Below are positions 44,749 to 52,609 of a stretch of DNA of 64,000 nt, piece after piece. A program made the translations under genes and the position numbers. The stretch lies in assembly GCA_965199905.1 (NCBI GenBank), contig OZ241366.1, forward strand, positions 1 to 64,000. The letters are read 5' to 3'. Below the pieces are notes generated by a model that was given only the letters and a program-made list of their open reading frames with translations, was not told the DNA's origin and ran no database searches. The stretch is from Ilyomonas sp965199905. GTDB lineage: Bacteria > Bacteroidota > Bacteroidia > Chitinophagales > Chitinophagaceae. Each line of letters begins with the position of its first letter. Within the stretch, counting starts at the first letter, position 1.

Positions 44749-44789
44749 CTTTGAACTTTTCAAACAGTATTGTCTTATAAAATCCCGAC

Positions 44790-45860
44790 CTATTTAATGA
44801 TCTGTATTTTGCTGCCATCAGTGAGGTTTACCTGACCACTCGTGATGATAATATCGCCTTCGTTAAGTCCATTTAATATTTCAACCTGATCGCCGATAAC
44901 ACGACCGCTGGTAACGTTATGCAACCTTGCTGTTGAATTGCCTTCTGCAAGAAAAATCTGGTTGCTGTTGATGCCTCCCACAAAAGCGGTACGTGGAATG
45001 GCAAGCAACGATTGTTCTTTTTGCTGCGCAAAAATGGCTGTGCCATACATACCCGCTTTCAACTGGTTGTTTGGGTTGTTGGCAATCTCAATTTCGAGCG
45101 GAAAGTTGAGCGAATTGTCTGCTTTAGGAGCAATGAAAGAAAGCTTGCCCGTAAAACTTTCGTCGGGAAAAACGGATGCCGTAACTTTTACTTTATCGCC
45201 CGTTTTTAAGGTAGCAACCTGACCTTCGTTTACCGTTACTTTTAGTTTTAGTTTCGATACATCAACAATGTCAAACATTTGTGTATTGGCGCCCAATACA
45301 GCGCCGGGTTCGATGTAGCGTTTATTGACAACGCCATTGATAGTGGCTTTGATATTAGCATCACCAATGTTAATGCGGGAAACATTTACGCGGGCTTGTG
45401 CATTTGTAAGAGCCAGTTTTGCCAGATCGAGTTGTTGTTGTGTAACACCGCCGGTTTTATATGCATTCTCGTAACGTGCAAGATCGGTTTGCGCATTGGC
45501 TAAATTGGCTTCTGTGTTTTGCAGATCAACAGAAAGCTGGTCGGTTCTCACGGTTGCCAGCGTTTGACCTACATGTACGGCATCGCCTTCATCTACGAAA
45601 ATTTTTACCACGCGGCCTGCTTTTTCGGATGAGAAAGTCATTTCGCGGTTGGGTGCAAAAGTACCGTTGGCGCTGAAATCTAAATTCAATGTTTGTTTGG
45701 ATACCGTATCTATACGAACGGCAATGGAGTTGCTGTCCTGAGCCGCTACCACAGCAGTTTTGGCTTCGTTCGATTCCTTGTTTTTACCCAATACAAAAAC
45801 AATAAGAGCAATGATTCCGATAACTAATAAGATGGTTAATATGGTACGTAATCCTTTCAT
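44790..45860 (-). CDS. RND efflux periplasmic adaptor (membrane fusion protein)
   Basis: The 356-residue protein connects the inner-membrane pump with the TolC channel. An N-terminal membrane anchor (about 5-25) is followed by the lipoyl half EKAGRVVKIFVDEGDAVHVG, a coiled-coil hairpin (about 110-160, ANLANAQTDLARYENAYKTG), the second lipoyl half INGVVNKRYIEPGAVLGANT and a beta-barrel domain. No lipobox is present, so it is held by its transmembrane segment. It lies 16 bases after the TolC gene in the operon. Confidence 0.92.
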   Translation of the reverse strand: MKGLRTILTILLVIGIIALIVFVLGKNKESNEAKTAVVAAQDSNSIAVRIDTVSKQTLNLDFSANGTFAPNREMTFSSEKAGRVVKIFVDEGDAVHVGQTLATVRTDQLSVDLQNTEANLANAQTDLARYENAYKTGGVTQQQLDLAKLALTNAQARVNVSRINIGDANIKATINGVVNKRYIEPGAVLGANTQMFDIVDVSKLKLKVTVNEGQVATLKTGDKVKVTASVFPDESFTGKLSFIAPKADNSLNFPLEIEIANNPNNQLKAGMYGTAIFAQQKEQSLLAIPRTAFVGGINSNQIFLAEGNSTARLHNVTSGRVIGDQVEILNGLNEGDIIITSGQVNLTDGSKIQIIK

Positions 45861-45876
45861 AAAAACGTTTATTGGC

Positions 45877-47253
45877 TTAGTTTATAAGAGTTTTTAATTG
45901 TCCCTGAGATTTGATAAGTTGTATCTGCGCAATCTTATAATCGAGCAGGGCAGATGAATAATTGTTTTGTGCCTGCGTCAACGAATTTTCAGAATCTAAT
46001 AGGTCAGTCAATGGCGCCAGTCCATTGTTATAATTGTTTTGTGTATTAAAGAAAATTTCCTGCGCTAACTGCACGTTCTCTTTTTGGTTGTCTAATGTGA
46101 TGAGGCTGTTGTGAATCTGCGTTTTTGCGTTTTCGTAAGCGAGGTTGAGCGACAGCGTTGTATTGCGAATGTCTTCCCTGTTTTTTTCAAGGCTCACGTT
46201 GGCTTGTCTTACACGCGCTCTTGTAGCGAAACCATTGAATAATGGCACGCGGAGATTGAGCGAAGCGCTGCCGTAATCGAACCAATAGCCCTGGTGTTTT
46301 TCTCCGCGGAAAACCACAAACTTCTCACTCACGCCATTTAAGGAATGCGAGGCAGATAAGGAAAGTGTAGGATAATATTCTGCTTTATATGCCGCCAGGT
46401 TGTAAGTGTACAATTCGTCTTGCTTCTTCAGAATCTTGTATTCCGTACGCTCTGATATATCCAGCGAATCAAGCATCGGTACATCAGCCGGTGTAATGCT
46501 GTCGAGTTGCGATGGCGGTATGGAAACCGGCGTGGCAATCTCCATTCCCATATAAAATTTCAATGCATTTTCCTGTTGCGTTGCCGCGTTGATAAGCTGC
46601 TGGCGTTGTGCTTTCAGGTTAGATATGGTCACCTGCGTTCTGTCAACATCTATTTTCTTTGCTAAACCATTTTCATATTGCCCGTTGATAATGTCGTGCA
46701 CGCGGGTTGTATTCTTAATATTGCTGTCAATCACCACAAGATTCTGACGCTGCACCAAAACCTGGTAATAAGCCGTTGCCACCTGCTCGATGATTTGCTC
46801 ATCTGTAAGCTGTGCGGCAAGCTGGTAATACTGCTGTGTAGATTTTGCTGCTTTAAGACCCGTAAAAACCGATTGGTCATAAATTGCCTGCTGAAGATTT
46901 ACACTGCTCAGGCTGTTCCATGTAGTGCCGGAAGGAACAAGGATAGCACCTGTAGCGCCAGGCTTAATGAACGAGCTGTCGAACACAAAGCTTTGCTTTT
47001 TATACTGATCGGTAAGCGAGCTGCTTAAGCTAAGCTGAGGTAGCGCGCGGGCCCGCGTTTCGTCTATTTTATAATTACCATTTTCTATATCCAGCGCAGC
47101 TTTGCGGGCATCGCTGCTGTTTTTCAAAGCATACTGTAACGCATCTTTAAGTGTTAGCGTAACCGGCTGTTGCTGAGCTTCGGCGCTTGCTGAAAGCCAT
47201 ACAACACCGAGCATCGCGACGAAACGTGAAATACTCTTTCTGTCAATTTTCAT
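45877..47253 (-). CDS. TolC family outer-membrane efflux protein
   Basis: The 458-residue protein has a signal peptide (about 1-26, ending SAEAQ) and two OEP repeats, each starting with LTLKDALQYALKNSSDARKA-like and ending in long helices (e.g. LSLNLAYENAKTQIHNSLI). The second half carries YNNGLAPLTDLLDSENSLTQ, a family signature. It would form the outer-membrane channel of the RND pump. The gene is 36 bases downstream of the TetR regulator. Confidence 0.92.
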   Translation of the reverse strand: MKIDRKSISRFVAMLGVVWLSASAEAQQQPVTLTLKDALQYALKNSSDARKAALDIENGNYKIDETRARALPQLSLSSSLTDQYKKQSFVFDSSFIKPGATGAILVPSGTTWNSLSSVNLQQAIYDQSVFTGLKAAKSTQQYYQLAAQLTDEQIIEQVATAYYQVLVQRQNLVVIDSNIKNTTRVHDIINGQYENGLAKKIDVDRTQVTISNLKAQRQQLINAATQQENALKFYMGMEIATPVSIPPSQLDSITPADVPMLDSLDISERTEYKILKKQDELYTYNLAAYKAEYYPTLSLSASHSLNGVSEKFVVFRGEKHQGYWFDYGSASLNLRVPLFNGFATRARVRQANVSLEKNREDIRNTTLSLNLAYENAKTQIHNSLITLDNQKENVQLAQEIFFNTQNNYNNGLAPLTDLLDSENSLTQAQNNYSSALLDYKIAQIQLIKSQGQLKTLIN

Positions 47254-47288
47254 TTTGTAAAAAATAATAGTTGTGGTTATTGATTCAG

Positions 47289-47918
47289 TTAATTCAATAT
47301 GGATTCCTTTCTTCTACTTTTAAAATTGTACTGGTTTAGCAAAGCTAACCCTTCCAATGTAGCAATGCCATTTAAATAATGCGTTACCAGTTCCCGCTCT
47401 ACCTCTGAAAAAGAAAAATTTTGCTCGGGGAAAACTTCGCCGTTCATTGGTAATAACAGATTTAAAAGCCTGAACCTGGTAATTACCTGCAGGTTCAAAT
47501 CGCTTCTGTACAACCCTTCACGAATACCTCTTTCCAGGTTTTGAACAATAGATTTATACAAAAAATCATTCTTAAACTCGTTGAATCTTTTATATACTTC
47601 CGGATGATATTTTTCAAGATCAAACAACACATGGCGGTTCATCGACCGTATGGTTGTACAAAATGTTTCTGAACCGACCAGGACTTCGTGAATAGCGTTT
47701 TCAGCTTTTTCTAAATTATGTAAACAATTTACCCGGCTCTGCTCGATATGCTTCTCAAAAATCACGGATACCATTTCATTTTTATCACTAAAATACTGGT
47801 AAATGCTTTTTTTCGAGATGCCGATATGCGTTGCGATATCATCCATTGTTACTCTCTTAACGCCATGTTTTATAAACAAATCTTCCGCTTTCTCCAATAT
47901 TCTCTCCTTCGAAATCAT
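47289..47918 (-). CDS. TetR/AcrR family regulator of the efflux operon
   Basis: The 209-residue protein has an N-terminal TetR DNA-binding domain: RILEKAEDLFIKHGVKRVTM, then DDIATHIGISKKSIYQYFSD with the recognition helix at about 34-44. The C-terminal ligand domain is helical and not diagnostic. As the first gene of the efflux operon it most likely represses its own promoter and is released by a pump substrate. A full -7 box lies 4 bases before the ATG. No unambiguous palindrome was found, so the operator is unknown. Confidence 0.88.
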   Translation of the reverse strand: MISKERILEKAEDLFIKHGVKRVTMDDIATHIGISKKSIYQYFSDKNEMVSVIFEKHIEQSRVNCLHNLEKAENAIHEVLVGSETFCTTIRSMNRHVLFDLEKYHPEVYKRFNEFKNDFLYKSIVQNLERGIREGLYRSDLNLQVITRFRLLNLLLPMNGEVFPEQNFSFSEVERELVTHYLNGIATLEGLALLNQYNFKSRRKESILN

Positions 47919-47922
47919 AATG

Positions 47923-47930
47923 CAAAACTA
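47923..47930 (-). promoter_or_regulatory. -7 promoter element of the efflux operon
   Basis: TAGTTTTG on the minus strand fully matches TAnnTTTG and is only 4 bases from the tetR ATG. The transcript would start at or very near the A of the ATG, so the message may be leaderless. The AT-rich sequence ahead (to about 47990) probably holds the operator. Confidence 0.5.
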
Positions 47931-48196
47931 TAAAAACTTTTTTTGTAATTTTCGTTTCCAAAAATTTAAATGTTACTAAAATGACGATTAAAGCTGAATT
48001 TTACTTTACTGTCGTCCATATTTTTTCGGAATGATTGATTGCAGTAACTTAAAATTGATGCGGGCTCATCAAAAGCAGCAAGCTTATTCTTCTTAATGAG
48101 TTCCGTTTATAAAAGAAAGAGATATGAAACAGCTTTAAACCGGAACGAAAAATGGTATTCATACAAACTTGTTTTTTAATAAAGTAAAACTCCATC

Positions 48197-49225
48197 ATGA
48201 TTATAAAAGCTGTAGTTTCTTGTATTTGTATTTCTGTTTTAATTGGTTCCTGCGTAGCGCAACAACCAAAACGCAGTTCCGGAGATAGCGGTACGCAAAC
48301 ATCACCAGAACCATCGCAATCTGCAATGAATGAAAACGGACATACACAATTTGGTGCTCTTATTAAACCACCCAACCCTGGCGGCGGCGGAATGAATTTT
48401 AAAATCAGTATTGCCCGTAAATTAGGTCTCACCTGCATCCGCGATGGCATTAGCTTAGATAACCCGAAAGACAAGCCTATCTTCAATGCAGGCTTCAAAG
48501 TCGTTTTAAATGTTAACAGTAGCTCGGCTGCCAACAAAGCACAATCACCCTTTGTAACAGATACCGCATCTTACAAGCGCCAACTGCAATACCAGTTATC
48601 TTTAATGAAAAATAAACCAGCCTTGCTGGTAGTAGAAAATGAAGAAAACAATGCACGTTTTCATGACGGTCCGGCAAGCGATTATGTCAATCAATTAAAA
48701 GCTGCAGCTACCGTAGCGCATGCTAACGGCGTTCCTGTAACCAATGGTGGCATTACATTCCCGGCGATCATGTATCTTACCTGGCTCGACTATATCGAAC
48801 ATGGGAAAACGAAAGAAGCTGCCGACCTGCAGAAGCGCTTTTATAATCAATTTGATTCACCAAGGTTCAATAGTAAAAAAGAGTTTTTAAAACAACTTAT
48901 TGCAGGCTATGCAAAAAGCAATATTGATTATGTCAACTTTCATTGGTATGGAAGAAACGGTGATACTAAAAGCCTTGTTGAAGTTGTAAATTATTTACAA
49001 CGCGTAACGGGTAAGCCGGCAATCAGTAATGAAATTGGTCAGCAGGATAACTCACCGGAAACCGTAAAAGCAGTTTTGCAAACTTGTAAACAATTGGGTA
49101 TGCGTTATGCCATCTGGTATTCGGGTGATGGTGAGCGAAATACGGATGAGCAGGCTGTGGGTTTACAAAATAATGATGGCTCGCTGCGTAAAAGTGGAGA
49201 TGCGTTTAAAGGTGGAATGCGCTAA
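48197..49225 (+). CDS. Glycosidase-like lipoprotein (GH clan A fold)
   Basis: The 342-residue protein has a lipoprotein signal (VLIGSC, Cys19), a Ser/Pro/Gln-rich linker (about 22-50) and a TIM-barrel-like domain. The putative acid/base is the Glu in VVENEEN (about 147-150), HWY stands at 249-251, and a second Glu in SNEIGQQD (Glu279) fits the nucleophile of clan GH-A enzymes. Spacing and the NE pair support this clan, but the family is not recognised. Substrate unknown. Single gene between the tetR region and repeat copy I. Confidence 0.68.
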   Translation: MIIKAVVSCICISVLIGSCVAQQPKRSSGDSGTQTSPEPSQSAMNENGHTQFGALIKPPNPGGGGMNFKISIARKLGLTCIRDGISLDNPKDKPIFNAGFKVVLNVNSSSAANKAQSPFVTDTASYKRQLQYQLSLMKNKPALLVVENEENNARFHDGPASDYVNQLKAAATVAHANGVPVTNGGITFPAIMYLTWLDYIEHGKTKEAADLQKRFYNQFDSPRFNSKKEFLKQLIAGYAKSNIDYVNFHWYGRNGDTKSLVEVVNYLQRVTGKPAISNEIGQQDNSPETVKAVLQTCKQLGMRYAIWYSGDGERNTDEQAVGLQNNDGSLRKSGDAFKGGMR

Positions 49226-49246
49226 TTTAGTAATGCGCTTATCTGA

Positions 49247-49388
49247 ATGAAATACAAAACGGAAAATACATTTTTGGTAACCATCGTCCGTCACTTTTAT
49301 GATCGGCTGTTGTGATTCTTGCGTGTCGAAGCAGCAAGAATCCTCCCATCAACGTTTCGGGCAATGATGTGGCTTTTAAAAGCAAATA
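49247..49388 (+). repeat. Dispersed repeat, copy I, with perfect hairpin
   Basis: Forward copy, close to the consensus: ACATTTTTGGTAACCATCG, TCCGTCACTTTTATGATCGG, a perfect 9-bp hairpin GATTCTTGC (49314-49322) / GCAAGAATC (49334-49342) with loop GTGTCGAAGCA, then CTCCCATCAACGTTTCGGGC and a TTTTAAAAGC end. It lies between the converging glycosidase-like gene and pnp. Confidence 0.88.
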
Positions 49389-49429
49389 CTATTAGCCATT
49401 TCATAGACTATTATCAATGAAATACAAAC

Positions 49430-49462
49430 AAAAAACCTCAGTTCATAACTGAGGTTTTTTTT
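49430..49462 (-). terminator. Intrinsic terminator of pnp
   Basis: AAACCTCAGTT and AACTGAGGTTT form an 11-bp stem with a three-base loop, flanked by A- and T-runs on both sides. It lies 8 bases after the pnp stop on the minus strand and could also stop plus-strand transcripts. Confidence 0.88.
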
Positions 49463-49469
49463 ATGTAAC

Positions 49470-51704
49470 TTAATTACTATTCGGTCCTTTCGAAATCTGC
49501 GGGCGCGGGCGGTTTGGATCACGCGGCGGGCGGTTATCGCCGCCTCTGTTTCCGCCATCACCACCTCTGCTGCCTTCATTGCCACCCATACCTTCCGGCT
49601 TTGGCATCAAGGCTTTACGGCTTAAGCGGTACTTACCGGTTTTCGGATCTACTTCTACCAGCTTCACTTTTATTTTATCACCTTCGTTCAGCACACCTTC
49701 CATGCTCTCAAGGCGTTTCCAGCTCACTTCAGATATGTGCAGCAAGCCTTCTTTCTTTGGCAGAAATTCTACAAACGCACCAAAGTCTTTAATGCTTTTT
49801 ACAGTGCCTTCATATTCCGTACCTACTTCCGGTACAGAAACGATGCCTGCAATGCGGCGCTTCGCTTCTTCCACACCTTCTTTCTGTGTACCAAAAATGC
49901 TTACTTCACCCGTTTCGCCAACTTCTTCAATGTTAATGGTTGTGCCGGTTTCTTTCTGCATTTCCTGAATCACCTTACCACCGGGCCCGATTACTGCACC
50001 AATAAATTCCTTATCAATAATGATCTTTTCCATGCGTGGCGCATGCTCTTTAATATCAGGGCGATGCTCAGGCATGCACTCATACATCGCATCCAAAATG
50101 TGCAGACGACCATTGCGGGCTTGCGCAAGCGCTTCACGCATTACATCCATACTCAATCCATCTACTTTAATGTCCATCTGCACACCGCAGATACCTTCGC
50201 GTGTACCGGTTACTTTAAAGTCCATATCACCCAAATGATCTTCATCACCCAGGATGTCTGTAAGGATAGCATATTTATCATCACGCGTTATCAATCCCAT
50301 TGCCACACCACTTACATGTTTTGGAAAGGGAACTCCTGCATCCATCAGGGCTAATGAACCTGCGCAAACGGTAGCCATAGAAGACGAGCCATTCGATTCG
50401 AGAATATCGCTCACTACGCGAACCGTATAAGCATACTCGCCTTTAGGCATCATCTGCCGCAGGCTGCGCATAGCAAGGTTACCATGACCCACTTCGCGGC
50501 GGCTTTGCCCGCGCATCATTTTCACTTCGCCGGTGCTGAATGGTGGAAAGTTATAGTGTAAATAGAACTTGGAATCTTTTGATACCGCAGCGCTTTCTAC
50601 CAGCAAATCATCCAGCGGTGTACCCAGTGTAACGGTGGTTAAAGATTGCGTTTCGCCTCGTGTAAATAAGGCTGAGCCGTGTGGCGTCGGCAGCGGATCT
50701 ACTTCCATCGCCAGCGGACGAACTTCATCCAGTTTACGACCATCCAAACGAACACGGTCGTTTAAAATCATATCGCGAACTACTTCCCACTCAAGGTCGG
50801 AAAAATATTTTTTTACCAGCTTCTTATGTTCCGCTTCTGCTTCGTCGCCAAGGCTTTCAATCAGTTCATCTTTAATGGTTTTAAAACCGGCAGAACGTTC
50901 ATGTTTACTCAAACCGCTTTTAGCGATGTTATATATTTTTTCTTGAGAAAAAGCTTTTACGGTTGCTTTCAAAGCTTCGTTCTGCTCAGGCACTTTGTAT
51001 TCACGCTTACCGGCAATGCCAACCATTTCACGAAGGTCTTGTTGAGCCTTAATCTGAACGCGAATCGCTTCGTGAGCCAGTTCCAAAGCCTTTACCAGGT
51101 CTTCTTCGCTGCACTCTTTGGCTTCGCCTTCCACCATCATCAGGTTCTTTTCAGTAGCGGCGATGATGAATTCCAAATCGGATTTTTCTAATTGGCTACG
51201 TGTAGGGTTCACAATAAATTCACCATCCACACGACCAATGCGCACTTCCGACAATGGCTCTTTAATGGGAATGTCCGAAACAGCCAAAGCAGCCGAAGCA
51301 GCCAATCCGGCCAGTGCATCCGGCATCACTTCCAGATCACTTGATACGAGGTTGATGATAACCTGTACTTCGCAATAATAATCTTCGGGGAAAAGCGGGC
51401 GAAGCGCACGGTCAACAAGGCGGCTCGTTAACACTTCATAATCATTCAGCCTGGCTTCACGCTTAAAGAAAGAACCGGGAATACGACCGGCAGCCGCAAA
51501 TTTTTCCTGGTAATCCACACTCAATGGAAAAAAATCCTGTCCTTCTCTTTGTTCCTTGTTGGCAACCACGGTTGCCAGCAGTATACATTTTCCTTGTCTT
51601 ACGGTTACGGCGCCATCGGCCTGGCGGGCAAGCTTACCGGTTTCAATCGTTACTTCGCGACCATTACCTAAATCGAATGATACACTCTTTGGTTGAGTTA
51701 GCAT
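49470..51704 (-). CDS. pnp: Polyribonucleotide nucleotidyltransferase (PNPase)
   Basis: The 744-residue enzyme degrades RNA from the 3' end by phosphorolysis. It has two RNase PH domains (about 10-230 and 320-545; catalytic second domain with FTRGETQSLTTVTLG and GMQ-like CGVQMDIKVDGLS), a KH domain (IGAVIGPGGKVIQEMQKETG) and an S1 domain (YEGTVKSIKDFGAFVEFLPK). A Gly/Arg/Pro-rich tail of about 40 residues follows, a frequent addition in Bacteroidota. It is downstream of rpsO on the same strand, the conserved bacterial order, but a terminator stands between. Confidence 0.96.
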   Translation of the reverse strand: MLTQPKSVSFDLGNGREVTIETGKLARQADGAVTVRQGKCILLATVVANKEQREGQDFFPLSVDYQEKFAAAGRIPGSFFKREARLNDYEVLTSRLVDRALRPLFPEDYYCEVQVIINLVSSDLEVMPDALAGLAASAALAVSDIPIKEPLSEVRIGRVDGEFIVNPTRSQLEKSDLEFIIAATEKNLMMVEGEAKECSEEDLVKALELAHEAIRVQIKAQQDLREMVGIAGKREYKVPEQNEALKATVKAFSQEKIYNIAKSGLSKHERSAGFKTIKDELIESLGDEAEAEHKKLVKKYFSDLEWEVVRDMILNDRVRLDGRKLDEVRPLAMEVDPLPTPHGSALFTRGETQSLTTVTLGTPLDDLLVESAAVSKDSKFYLHYNFPPFSTGEVKMMRGQSRREVGHGNLAMRSLRQMMPKGEYAYTVRVVSDILESNGSSSMATVCAGSLALMDAGVPFPKHVSGVAMGLITRDDKYAILTDILGDEDHLGDMDFKVTGTREGICGVQMDIKVDGLSMDVMREALAQARNGRLHILDAMYECMPEHRPDIKEHAPRMEKIIIDKEFIGAVIGPGGKVIQEMQKETGTTINIEEVGETGEVSIFGTQKEGVEEAKRRIAGIVSVPEVGTEYEGTVKSIKDFGAFVEFLPKKEGLLHISEVSWKRLESMEGVLNEGDKIKVKLVEVDPKTGKYRLSRKALMPKPEGMGGNEGSRGGDGGNRGGDNRPPRDPNRPRPQISKGPNSN

Positions 51705-51808
51705 ATTAGTGAGTCTGTTTTAGAAAGTGGAAACGGCAGAATGAAAATGGGGCTATTGAGGCCGGTTCCGTATGTAAATTATTATGTGGAGCAGCTGTAA
51801 TTATCATA

Positions 51809-51847
51809 AAAAAGCATTCCCAACAGGTTACGTGCCGGTTGGGAATG
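51809..51847 (-). terminator. Terminator after rpsO
   Basis: CATTCCCAACCGG pairs with CCTGTTGGGAATG with one mismatch and is followed on the minus strand by a run of T. It lies 25 bases after the rpsO stop and about 105 bases before pnp, so only read-through would link the two genes. Confidence 0.8.
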
Positions 51848-51871
51848 AATATGATATTGATAACATTGCGA

Positions 51872-52144
51872 TTATTTTCTCAATCCAAGTTTTTCAATCA
51901 GAGAACGATAGCCCTGCAGGTTATGCTTCTGCATATACGACAGCAGGCGCTTGCGTTTGCCTACTAATTGCAGCAATCCACGATTGCTTGAAAAATCTTT
52001 TTTGTTGGTCTGCAAATGACCGGAGATACCTTTAATGCGTTCTGTTAGTATAGCAATCTGACCTTCTATAGAGCCGGTATTAGTATTGCTGCCACCAAAA
52101 GTTGAGAAAATTTCCGCTTTTCTTTCTGTAGTTAAATAAGACAT
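51872..52144 (-). CDS. rpsO: 30S ribosomal protein S15
   Basis: The 90-residue protein binds 16S rRNA and helps assemble the platform of the small subunit. Family blocks are TTERKAEIFSTFGGSN, TGSIEGQIAILTERI, HLQTNKKDFSSNRGLLQLVG and KRKRLLSYMQKHN. The open frame reaches 52180, but family alignment and a full -7 box at 52195-52202 favour ATG 52144, leaving a leader of about 44 bases. In many bacteria S15 binds its own leader; a structure for that is not evident here. Confidence 0.95.
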   Translation of the reverse strand: MSYLTTERKAEIFSTFGGSNTNTGSIEGQIAILTERIKGISGHLQTNKKDFSSNRGLLQLVGKRKRLLSYMQKHNLQGYRSLIEKLGLRK

Positions 52145-52194
52145 CTGATACTTGTTTGTTGCGCGCCTTACCAAAGGCATTTTTAAAGTGGCGG

Positions 52195-52202
52195 CAAATG
52201 TA
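52195..52202 (-). promoter_or_regulatory. -7 promoter element of rpsO
   Basis: TACATTTG on the minus strand is a full TAnnTTTG match, 50 bases ahead of ATG 52144. TTTCGG stands about 20 bases further up, a poor match to the -33 box. Confidence 0.5.
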
Positions 52203-52609
52203 GAGGAAAATAGGAAATTACCGAAACGGATTTTGATAAAAGATTCCTATTTGTCAAAGAAAACAAAGTTTAATAAAAAAATACAGGTTTGAGGAAGTCA
52301 TCGGTCATTTGTTTGTTCAGCTTCAGTCCGGTGCGCGGCGGCGCGGCTGTTCACTTCCGGTCTTACTGACTTTTTAACTTCATGTCTTTCTGCGCCTTGC
52401 GGTGTAGATGCCGTCTATCCCTCAGCCTTTAAGCTTTAAAATATCCATGAAGCATTCAAAGTGCAGCTACTCAGTTGTCGATAATTACCGTTTTCTTTCA
52501 AAAAGCAACTTCAAGTCAATTTATAACACATTCCGTCAATCTTTGATAAAAACTAAACCGCCTGCCAATTCTGTAACCTCTTACTTTTATTCAATCACAA
52601 AACCACGCG
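52203..52609. other. Intergenic gap between rpsO and the acyltransferase gene
   Basis: Four hundred bases with no recognised gene or repeat copy. A short GC-rich run around 52332-52348 (GCGCGGCGGCGCGGC) stands out against the AT-rich surroundings. A -7-like TACTTTTA lies near 52581, ahead of the gene at 52610. Confidence 0.4.
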
